Shown: piece by piece, positions 35,436 to 41,292 of the stretch
Position numbering within the stretch: position 1 is the stretch's first letter
How the letters are laid out: the number at the start of each line of letters is the position of its first letter
Source: Dehalococcoidia bacterium
GTDB taxonomy: Bacteria; Chloroflexota; Dehalococcoidia; Lucifugimonadales; GCA-002694895
Length of the DNA: 41,292 nt
NCBI GenBank assembly: GCA_029936815.1
Contig: JAPYRX010000012.1
Coordinates: forward strand, 1 to 41,292
Direction of reading: 5' to 3'
The notes under the pieces: model-generated
Seen by the model: only the letters and a program-made list of their open reading frames with translations
Databases searched by the model: none
What the model was told of the DNA's origin: nothing
Translations under genes and position numbers: made by a program

Positions 35436-37094
35436 ATGAAACAATCGGGTTCAGAATATATTGCTGATTTTTTAGAGTCTAAAAACATAGATACTATATT
35501 TACTGTTGCTGGTGACCATATATTGCATTTAATGAATGTTTTGTCTAATAGAGGTTTTAAATTTATTGATACTAGGCATGAACAAGCTGCAGTTGATATG
35601 GCAAATGCTTGGGGTAGAATAAAAAACACTCCTGGAATTTCAATGTTTACAACACCAGGTCACGCAAATGCAATTCCTGGATTAACGCTCGCACACCAAC
35701 AATTAAGCCCTGTAATAAACATTTCAGGATCTGCTGACAGTACTTTATTAGGAATGGGAGCTCCTCAGGAAATAGATCAAATTGGGATGGCAACCCCTGT
35801 AACAAAAAGATCTAATTTAATTCGCAATGGTAATCAATTGGTTAGTGAATTAGAATCAAGTTTTCAAATGAGTATGTCAGACAGAAGAGGCCCTACTCAT
35901 CTAACAATTCCAACTAATATACAAACTGATTTATATGACCAAAAACAGATTTATGTTCAACATAGAGGAACAATAAGTTATAAATATCCACATACAGATG
36001 ATGTTAAAAAATGTTTGGAATATTTAATTTCAGCTTCGAATCCTGTATTTATTTTAGGAAATGGAGCACATGATATTAACAGAGAACAAATGACGAATAT
36101 AATTGAATCATTAAATTGTCCTCTTATTAATGAAATGAGTGCAAGAGGAACAGTTCCTGACTCACACTTACTATCTTATGGATTGTCTGATCAAAGAGCG
36201 AATCCCGTTGCTAGAGCTATAGTAGAATCTGATCTAATTATTTTACTAGGAAAAGAATTAGATTTCACCTTAGATTATGGAGGGTTACCAGCCATTTCAA
36301 ATAATACAAAAATAATCCAAATTGATCCAGACGAAGTGATATTAGGAAGATCTAAAAGGACAAATCTTTCAATTATGTCTTCGGTAGGAATATTTGTAAA
36401 AGAGCTGAATATTTTAATTAACGGGAAATTAGACTTAAGAAAACAACCAGATATTTTTTCTGTTTTTGATGAGAACAAAAGAAATCATATTAAACGTCTA
36501 GATAGTTTGACTGGAGTCGATAACAACATTCATGCCATGGATGTTCACAGAGTAGTTTCTAAATTTTTAGAAAAGAATAATTGCTTAATATTCGAAGGTA
36601 GTGATTTTTCATTTTATGGAGCATCTTATTATCCTTCCGAGAGGAAAGATAGATGGTTTACTAATGGTGTTTTAGGAATGATTGGATGGGGGATCCCATA
36701 TGGAATAGGAGCTAAAGTAGCTCTTGAGAATGAACAAGTCATAGTCTTTACTGGTGATGGCGCAGCAGGATTTAATCTGATGGAAATTGATACCGCAGTA
36801 AGAAATAACATAAATGTGAAAATTATAATAGGATGCGATTCTGTATGGGGAATTGATTATCACCAGCAATTAGAATTTTTTGATAATGCTGTTGCAACAA
36901 CATTGAATTTTGTCCACTATGAAGACATTGCTAAATCAGTTGGAGCTTATGGAGATTTAGTAGAAAAAAAATCAGACTTACCAACTAAAATACAAAAATT
37001 TTTAAGCCATAATGGTCCAGGAATTTTAAATATTAAAACTGAGCCATCTCCAAGCCCGTTAACTCAATACATAATGAATACAAAAGAGTATTAA
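35436..37094 (+). CDS. TPP-dependent enzyme of the acetolactate synthase/decarboxylase family
   Basis: A 552-residue thiamine diphosphate enzyme with the three-domain layout of the family: PYR domain with the catalytic Glu in DTRHEQAAVDMANAWGR, a central domain (~190-320, FILGNGAH, IQIDPDEVILGR), and a PP domain whose TPP-metal motif is TGDGAAGFNLMEIDTAVRNNINV. The TPTNIQTD segment follows the PYR domain. This is not a canonical IlvB: no small subunit is nearby and the sequence is closer to 2-oxoacid, benzoylformate or oxalyl-CoA decarboxylase-like members, but I cannot choose among them. It probably forms an operon with the PHP-like hydrolase. Overlaps the converging amidohydrolase gene by 4 bases. 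Confidence 0.88.
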   Translation: MKQSGSEYIADFLESKNIDTIFTVAGDHILHLMNVLSNRGFKFIDTRHEQAAVDMANAWGRIKNTPGISMFTTPGHANAIPGLTLAHQQLSPVINISGSADSTLLGMGAPQEIDQIGMATPVTKRSNLIRNGNQLVSELESSFQMSMSDRRGPTHLTIPTNIQTDLYDQKQIYVQHRGTISYKYPHTDDVKKCLEYLISASNPVFILGNGAHDINREQMTNIIESLNCPLINEMSARGTVPDSHLLSYGLSDQRANPVARAIVESDLIILLGKELDFTLDYGGLPAISNNTKIIQIDPDEVILGRSKRTNLSIMSSVGIFVKELNILINGKLDLRKQPDIFSVFDENKRNHIKRLDSLTGVDNNIHAMDVHRVVSKFLEKNNCLIFEGSDFSFYGASYYPSERKDRWFTNGVLGMIGWGIPYGIGAKVALENEQVIVFTGDGAAGFNLMEIDTAVRNNINVKIIIGCDSVWGIDYHQQLEFFDNAVATTLNFVHYEDIAKSVGAYGDLVEKKSDLPTKIQKFLSHNGPGILNIKTEPSPSPLTQYIMNTKEY

Positions 37095-38686
37095 CCTTCG
37101 AATACTGTTTTTCCACCAATTACAGTTTGTACTATTTTAAGATCTTTTATTTCAAAGGGATCTATTTTTGTTATATCTTTGTCTAACACAACAAAATCAG
37201 CAAGTTTATTTAGAGATATTGATCCTTTGATTTTTTCTTCAAAAGCTGCTCTTGCTCCATTTAGAGTATAAATTTTGAGAGCTTCATGTATATTTATTTT
37301 TTGACTTGCCCCCCACAATTTCCCATTAGAATCTGTTCTTGTTACACAACTTTGAATCCCCATTAATGGAGGATATGGTCCTGGAGGGTAGTCTGTTGCC
37401 CCCGTAGAGTTCACGCCATATTCTATAAAAGACTTTTGTGCAAACATCCATTCTAATCTTTCTTCTCCATAGAATTGCATTTTTTCACCGTGGTAAAACA
37501 CATAAGTACAAAATGGAGTTGCTTGAACATCATTTTTCGCCATTCTCTTTAAAATTTCAGGATTTACGAGTGTACAATGTTCTATTCTATGCCTAGTATC
37601 TTTTAGTGGATTTAGCTTTAGAGCTTTTTCATATGAATTTAATACCATGGAAATTGCAGAATCGCCATTTGCATGTACTGCTACTTGAAATCCAGCATTA
37701 TGCATTTGAATTACATGTTCATCAAGTTCTTCTTGATCCATAGCCTGGATTCCGCAATCATCTTCGGACCCGATATATGGTTCTGAAAGCCAAGCTGTTC
37801 TAGCAGCTATTGCACCATCAGAAGTCATCTTTATTCCTCCAACTTTTAACATTTCACTGCCAAAACCTGTTTTCACTCCTGCATCTCTTAGACTAGGGAA
37901 TAAATCTTGTGCCATTAACATGTATACCCTTAACCCAAGATAATCATTTTTTTCTCCATCTTGGTATGTTAAAAATTCGTCTTGGCTTACTCTTGCATCA
38001 TGAACACTAGTTAAGCCAGAAGAATTTAACATTGAACTTATTTGCTTTAATCCTTTTGTTCTGTCACTATCGGACACTTGGGGTAAAAGATTTCTTGTTG
38101 GTTCTATTGCTCTTTCGTATACTACTCCATTCAATTCTCCCGTTGTTTCATTCCGGCCTAATTTTCCTCCATGAGGATCGTTTGATTCATTATGGTATCC
38201 AGATAATTCTAACGCCTTAGAATTCATATAATAAACATGTCCTGCTCTATGTGAAACCATAATTGGATGGTCTAAAGAAATAGAATCTAAGTCTTGTTTG
38301 TAAAGATCTCGATTTTCCTTGATTTTTGTATCGTCATATTTAAATCCCTGAACCCATTCACCTTTTGGAGTGTTATTTGCTTGCTGTTTTAGTAACGCTG
38401 AAACTTCTTTTAAATCTTTTACTGTACAATCTGCTGCCATAACGTGCCTTATGCCACTGCTTAAAACATGAATATGTGCGTCAATTAATCCAGGAATTAT
38501 GGTACGACCTTCTGCGTCATAGACTTTAGTATTTGGAGAGCTTAAGTTTTGGATATCCTCATTTGAGCCAATAGCTACAAATCTGCCATTTGATACTGCG
38601 AATGATTCTGCGATTGGCATAGTGTCATCAACTGTTATAATATTAGCATTTTTTACAATTAAGTCTGGAATTGATTGAATTGACAT
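37091..38686 (-). CDS. YtcJ-type amidohydrolase
   Basis: A 531-residue metal-dependent amidohydrolase of the YtcJ/Amidohydro_3 group, with the composite beta-sandwich ends (NANIITVDDTMPIAESFAV and ADFVVLDKDITKI), the HxH pair in GLIDAHIHVLSSG, a Lys region at KVGGIKMTSDGAIAARTA, VAVHANGD and the RIEHCTLV His, then TDYPPGPYPPL near the final Asp. The family removes formyl or acyl groups from amides; substrate unknown. No signal peptide, so cytoplasmic. AAGGAG precedes the ATG at 38686. Divergent from the SDR gene across a gap holding a long inverted repeat. Confidence 0.92.
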   Translation of the reverse strand: MSIQSIPDLIVKNANIITVDDTMPIAESFAVSNGRFVAIGSNEDIQNLSSPNTKVYDAEGRTIIPGLIDAHIHVLSSGIRHVMAADCTVKDLKEVSALLKQQANNTPKGEWVQGFKYDDTKIKENRDLYKQDLDSISLDHPIMVSHRAGHVYYMNSKALELSGYHNESNDPHGGKLGRNETTGELNGVVYERAIEPTRNLLPQVSDSDRTKGLKQISSMLNSSGLTSVHDARVSQDEFLTYQDGEKNDYLGLRVYMLMAQDLFPSLRDAGVKTGFGSEMLKVGGIKMTSDGAIAARTAWLSEPYIGSEDDCGIQAMDQEELDEHVIQMHNAGFQVAVHANGDSAISMVLNSYEKALKLNPLKDTRHRIEHCTLVNPEILKRMAKNDVQATPFCTYVFYHGEKMQFYGEERLEWMFAQKSFIEYGVNSTGATDYPPGPYPPLMGIQSCVTRTDSNGKLWGASQKINIHEALKIYTLNGARAAFEEKIKGSISLNKLADFVVLDKDITKIDPFEIKDLKIVQTVIGGKTVFEG

Positions 38687-38783
38687 ATTTATCTCCTTGT
38701 GGTTTATTGAGATACTAATATGAATTTATTTTGATGTCAATTAATGATAGCAGTAAATATTGAGTCTTATTGATGAACGCCTA

Positions 38784-38820
38784 TTATTGATTATTATATG
38801 AAGGCTATAATAATCAATAA
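38784..38820. repeat. 15-bp perfect inverted repeat between divergent genes
   Basis: Bases 38784-38798 pair perfectly with 38806-38820 around the 7-base loop TGAAGGC; there is one G-C pair in the stem. It lies 98 bases upstream of the amidohydrolase start and 68 bases upstream of the SDR start, both reading away from it, so it terminates neither gene. No T-run follows on either side. An operator for divergent control is the simplest reading. Confidence 0.6.
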
Positions 38821-38887
38821 ATAAATATATGTAACAATTAGATTTATTACTATTTTGAAAAAAATTAATATGTTCAAGGAGAAAATC

Positions 38888-39769
38888 ATGAAAGAATTAA
38901 AAGATAAAGTTGTTTTAGTTACTGGTGCTAGCCGTGGAATTGGACAGTATATTTCTCAAGAATTTGCAGGCAGAGGATCTAAAGTTGTATGTGTCGCAAG
39001 AACCATGTCAGATGGAGAACATCCTCTAGAAGGATCGTTAACTAATACAGTAGAACAAATTAGATCACTAGAAGGAGAAGCAACTGCACTTTCTGCCAAT
39101 ATTTCAGATTTTGACCAATGCGAACAATTAATTGAGCAAGCAAAAAGCATATATGGACCTATCGATATTTTAGTTAATAATGCTGCTCTCACTTATTTTG
39201 TCCCTGTAAGGCAATACGTACTGAAAAAATGGATTAAATCTTGGGAAGTTAATTTACATGCACCATTTTACTTAAGCCACTTAGTTTTAGAAGATATGAT
39301 AACTAAAAAAGAAGGATGTATAGTAAATATATCCTCTGCTGCTGCTGTTGGCCCTGGCTCAGGACCATATGAAGAATCTCAAAATGAAGACATACAAAAT
39401 AAACCAAGAAAAAAAGGAGGAGGGACATGCTATGGTGCGCAAAAAGCAGCTTTGGAGAGATTTACTCAAGGATTGGCTGAAGAAGTGTATGAATATGGTA
39501 TTTCTGTTACTTGTGTGTCTCCAAGCTTGGTTGTCCCAACTCCAGGTACAGTGTTCCACAATTTAGTTACAGGATTTGATGATCCAAAAGGTGAGCAACC
39601 TGAATTGATGGCAAAAGCAACAGTATTACTCGCTGAACTCGAAATAGAAAAAATTTCAGGTAGAGTAACTTATAGTCAAGAAATTTTAAATGAATTTGGA
39701 CTTTTAGATAACCCAAAAGGTAGAGGAGTAGATCCAACAATTCCTGTGTCAGGATTTAGTAGAGCTTAA
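38888..39769 (+). CDS. SDR-family oxidoreductase, long form
   Basis: A 293-residue short-chain dehydrogenase from the chosen start. TGASRGIGQYI binds the cofactor; VARTMSDGEHPLEG follows strand 2; NNAALTYF and NISSAAAVGPGSG precede an insert of ~20 polar residues before the active-site CYGAQKAALERF. An ALSANISDFDQCE strand is also normal. The insert makes the protein longer than the usual 250 residues. A TTG and an ATG lie upstream in frame, but AAGGAGAAAATC directly precedes the ATG at 38888. It ends just before the tRNA-Gly. Substrate unknown. Confidence 0.88.
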   Translation: MKELKDKVVLVTGASRGIGQYISQEFAGRGSKVVCVARTMSDGEHPLEGSLTNTVEQIRSLEGEATALSANISDFDQCEQLIEQAKSIYGPIDILVNNAALTYFVPVRQYVLKKWIKSWEVNLHAPFYLSHLVLEDMITKKEGCIVNISSAAAVGPGSGPYEESQNEDIQNKPRKKGGGTCYGAQKAALERFTQGLAEEVYEYGISVTCVSPSLVVPTPGTVFHNLVTGFDDPKGEQPELMAKATVLLAELEIEKISGRVTYSQEILNEFGLLDNPKGRGVDPTIPVSGFSRA

Positions 39770-39780
39770 TTATTAAATGA

Positions 39781-39789
39781 TGTTATAAT
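39781..39789 (+). promoter_or_regulatory. extended -10 of the tRNA-Gly promoter
   Basis: TGTTATAAT (TG, one base, perfect TATAAT) ends 12 bases before the tRNA, which suits a short 5' leader. No good -35 box was seen. Confidence 0.5.
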
Positions 39790-39801
39790 ATTCACTCAAA
39801 T

Positions 39802-39877
39802 GCGGGAGTAACTCAGCGGCTAGAGTATCTGCCTTCCAAGCAGAAGGTCGCCGGTTCGAATCCGGTCTCCCGCTCCA
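39802..39877 (+). tRNA. tRNA-Gly (anticodon TCC)
   Basis: A complete 76-base cloverleaf: acceptor GCGGGAG (39802-39808) pairs with CTCCCGC (39867-39873), discriminator T, and CCA is encoded at 39875-39877. The anticodon stem TCTGC/GCAGA encloses CTTCCAA with anticodon TCC at 39835-39837, reading GGA and, by wobble, other GGN codons. T-arm CCGGTTCGAATCCGG is normal. It is the apparent boundary between core-like genes and foreign-looking DNA. Confidence 0.95.
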
Positions 39878-40009
39878 TTTTTCTACTGAAGGGGAATGGT
39901 ACAAATGGCACACTATAAAAAAAGAAATACTTCTCTCTGTAGCCCAAATTGTAGCCCAACCCGTTCCACAATATGTAGTGTTCGGTCCTTCTAATGTTGT
40001 CGCCGGTTC
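39847..40009. repeat. 11-bp duplication of the tRNA T-arm (possible attachment-site remnant)
   Basis: GTCGCCGGTTC in the tRNA (39847-39857) recurs at 39999-40009. After it the second copy continues CAAGTTTCGGC against CGAATCCGGT of the tRNA, a degenerate T-loop and stem. Copies of a tRNA 3' half near the intact gene are typical of integrated elements; this one is short and decayed. Confidence 0.45.
39938..39959. repeat. two 10-bp direct repeats TGTAGCCCAA (integrase arm-site-like)
   Basis: TGTAGCCCAA occurs at 39938-39947 and 39950-39959, two bases apart, 60 bases beyond the tRNA 3' end. Short direct repeats close to an att core are the usual form of arm-type sites of tyrosine integrases. 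They are richer in G+C than their surroundings. Confidence 0.45.
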
Positions 40010-40164
40010 AAGTTTCGGCAGTATATATATTTATATGTGATATCTTTGGAGAGTTATGTGTTGTTGGTATTCTTAACGATACAGATGAAAATGTTGATCC
40101 TAATACTTATTCAAAAGATATAAATTCTTAAGATATTAAATTATAACCATTAAGTCAAAAAATA

Positions 40165-40204
40165 CTTTTGATATTCTTTGATTATCTTTTGAACATTCTT
40201 TTGA
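40165..40204. repeat. four phased CTTTTGA-type repeats
   Basis: CTTTTGA at 40165-40171, CTTTGA at 40176-40181, CTTTTGA at 40186-40192 and 40198-40204. Start-to-start spacing is 11, 10 and 12 bases, about one DNA turn, as expected of an iterated binding site on one face of the helix. They lie ~105-145 bases upstream of the lipoprotein ATG. Confidence 0.45.
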
Positions 40205-40229
40205 AATGTTTATAAAACTTAATGTATTA

Positions 40230-40251
40230 ATTCCATAAACATTCCATAAAC
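40230..40251. repeat. tandem duplication ATTCCATAAAC
   Basis: ATTCCATAAAC is repeated exactly and without a gap (40230-40240, 40241-40251), just upstream of the likely -10 at 40276. It could be part of the same regulatory region as the phased repeats, or a simple slippage product. Confidence 0.5.
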
Positions 40252-40307
40252 TTTATTGTTAAAGAGAATTTTTGTTATAATTCAAATAATAATTCAGAGA
40301 GTTTATT

Positions 40308-41292
40308 ATGTTTAAAATAATTAATGGTGTACTAGTAACAGTACTTATTCTTCTAGCTTCTATTGCTTGTTCTTCTGAATCTGAACTACATATGTCTTAT
40401 AAAGATGCAATCTCCCCAAAAGATGCAACTCCGCCAAAAGATGTAAAAAAAATGAACACTTCAGATAAGGAAAAAGGAGATGATAAGGGCAATATTGAAT
40501 CGGGGCAAGCTGGTAACTTTACTTTGCAGTGTATCTCGGATACAAATGACCTTCTCAGTACATGGGTAAAAGCTAAAGGGCCAATTGGAGGTTTGGGATA
40601 TAACGTACGATATAGACACGATAATCCAGATATCATGTATTTTACTGATGCGTGGTCAGGACTACAAAAAAGTATTGATGGAGGCTTAAATTGGGCCCAG
40701 TCTAATGGAGAAGGAGAGGGGAGTATTGATTTTCGAAATGGGCCTTCATTAGATAATATCCCTGTATTTGCTTTTAAGGCAGATCCGAACGATGAAAACA
40801 TTGTATGGGTAGGTCTGCAAGATAACGGAGGTATCTATAAATCATATGATGTAGGACAATCTTGGAAACCAAAACGCAATGGTTTAAATTCAAATAAGAT
40901 TATTCCGCAACAAAAATTAAAAAATGAAGATGAAGATGAAAATATTTCCGAGTTACAATTAACCGTCAGAATGATTGAAGTTGAACCAGGTAATTCAAAT
41001 GTCGTTTACGTCATGGGTGACGTTGACACCAATGTAGATGGATTCCAGTTTAATCGAACTCGAGGATTTGTATTTAAATCTACAGACGGGGGTGAGCAAT
41101 TTGAACTCGTTGGTGATTTTGCAAATTTAACTAGATGGCTTTTTTTTACGAACTCGAACGATAACGAAGAGTTACTTGTTACCACAGGAATATTCGACCG
41201 TGAACCTGATACAGCAGCAGAAAAAGAATATGGAGAGCTTTCTGATGATGCAATCCCAAGTGGACTTGGAGTAGGAGTCTTTAAATCAAATG
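40308..41292 (+). CDS. lipoprotein with Asp-box (BNR/sortilin-like) repeats, 3' end outside window
   Basis: The first 328 residues of an exported protein. Residues 1-20 form a signal with a lipobox-like ASIAC (Cys21), so membrane anchoring outside the cell is likely, though Ser at -3 is less usual than Leu. A low-complexity linker with PKDA/PKDV repeats (37-65) precedes a beta-propeller-like domain with Asp-box motifs SxDxGxxW at 122-129 and 179-186 and a variant at 258-265 (SxDxGxxF). Such propellers occur in sialidases, sortilin-type proteins and many surface proteins of unknown role. Codons are visibly richer in G/C (GAC, GTC, CGA, TCG, CCG) than in the genes upstream, suggesting transfer. 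Position downstream of the tRNA and the repeats supports an island gene. The function is unknown. Confidence 0.8.
   Translation, partial: MFKIINGVLVTVLILLASIACSSESELHMSYKDAISPKDATPPKDVKKMNTSDKEKGDDKGNIESGQAGNFTLQCISDTNDLLSTWVKAKGPIGGLGYNVRYRHDNPDIMYFTDAWSGLQKSIDGGLNWAQSNGEGEGSIDFRNGPSLDNIPVFAFKADPNDENIVWVGLQDNGGIYKSYDVGQSWKPKRNGLNSNKIIPQQKLKNEDEDENISELQLTVRMIEVEPGNSNVVYVMGDVDTNVDGFQFNRTRGFVFKSTDGGEQFELVGDFANLTRWLFFTNSNDNEELLVTTGIFDREPDTAAEKEYGELSDDAIPSGLGVGVFKSN

Larger units (their letters stand above)
39878..40307. other. gene-poor stretch between tRNA-Gly and the BNR lipoprotein
   Basis: No convincing gene in 430 bases. It holds two TGTAGCCCAA direct repeats, a partial T-arm copy, a short AT dinucleotide run near 40022, an open stretch ending with a TAA near 40131 whose translation (GILNDTDENVDPNTYSKD) could be the remnant of a protein end, and the phased repeats listed separately. 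A TATAAT at 40276-40281 is a likely -10 for the following gene. Confidence 0.6.

Noticed and set aside
38956-39192. Minus-strand ORF inside the SDR gene, and similar long reverse frames in argB, alaS, the CoA-transferase and others
   Set aside because: All are antiparallel to genes with conserved motifs and show no motifs of their own.
39999-40020. A second tRNA gene
   Set aside because: Only a degenerate T-arm is present, with no acceptor, D-arm or anticodon arm upstream.
40038-40133. Open stretch ending GILNDTDENVDPNTYSKDINS as a gene
   Set aside because: No credible start or ribosome site, and too short to identify. It may be the decayed end of a gene, so it is only mentioned in the gene-poor region.
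40397-40801. 134-codon ORF on the minus strand
   Set aside because: It lies opposite the clearly coding BNR lipoprotein, and its composition is explained by the opposite strand; no family features.
1-41292. CRISPR arrays, insertion sequences and rRNA genes
   Set aside because: No regularly spaced direct repeats of suitable length, no transposase-like frame, and no rRNA sequence were seen.

Overview
This window is compact, strongly AT-rich bacterial DNA with about 38 protein genes, one tRNA and short intergenic gaps. Many neighbouring genes overlap by a few bases, and TTG or GTG starts are frequent. The content is that of a free-living aerobic heterotroph: arginine and shikimate biosynthesis, acyl-CoA metabolism, several SDR oxidoreductases, a family III CoA-transferase, a TPP-dependent decarboxylase-type enzyme, a phosphotriesterase-like hydrolase, and peptide/amide hydrolases. 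Together with a UPF0182 membrane protein, this best fits a streamlined marine bacterium, possibly a low-GC Chloroflexota of the SAR202/Dehalococcoidia type. That placement is inference only; no marker gene here settles it. The standard code is used: TGA ends argD and the UPF0182 gene, and TGG encodes Trp throughout.

Layout. 1-457: the end of an M20-type amidohydrolase. 482-12553 (+): a long run with argJ, argB, a UPF0182 membrane protein, argD, argG, an acyl-CoA dehydrogenase and MaoC hydratase pair, argH, rpe and tsaD. It makes arginine from glutamate but lacks argC and a carbamoyltransferase gene. 12555-13938 (-): trxB and a small membrane protein. 14049-20800: a mosaic of single genes on both strands (methyltransferase, Thr/Ser dehydratase, gamma-glutamyltransferase-like enzyme, SDR, P1-family peptidase, birA, SDR).

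20815-22068 holds the most interesting locus. A 59-residue membrane protein and an SDR are divergent from a thioredoxin-fold lipoprotein whose frame is interrupted by a TGA exactly where the first Cys of a CGHC redox motif belongs. A perfect 6-bp hairpin with an AGUUA loop lies at the distance expected of a bacterial SECIS element. I read this as a selenocysteine lipoprotein with a UGHC active site, overlapping rpiB.

22071-30607: a TauE/SafE permease (-), then an apparent operon alaS, ruvX, aroE, a fused aroK-aroB, a second TauE/SafE permease and tgt. 30604-39769: a catabolic neighbourhood with an HpcH/HpaI aldolase, a double-length CoA-transferase, coaE, a phosphotriesterase-like hydrolase, a TPP enzyme, a YtcJ-type amidohydrolase and an SDR. 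A 15-bp perfect inverted repeat lies between the last two, divergent, genes.

39802-41292: a tRNA-Gly(TCC), then about 430 bases without a convincing gene. These carry a partial copy of the tRNA T-arm, a pair of 10-bp direct repeats like integrase arm sites, and phased short repeats. They lead into a lipoprotein with Asp-box (BNR) repeats whose composition differs from the rest of the window. This looks like the edge of an integrated island, although no integrase is in view.
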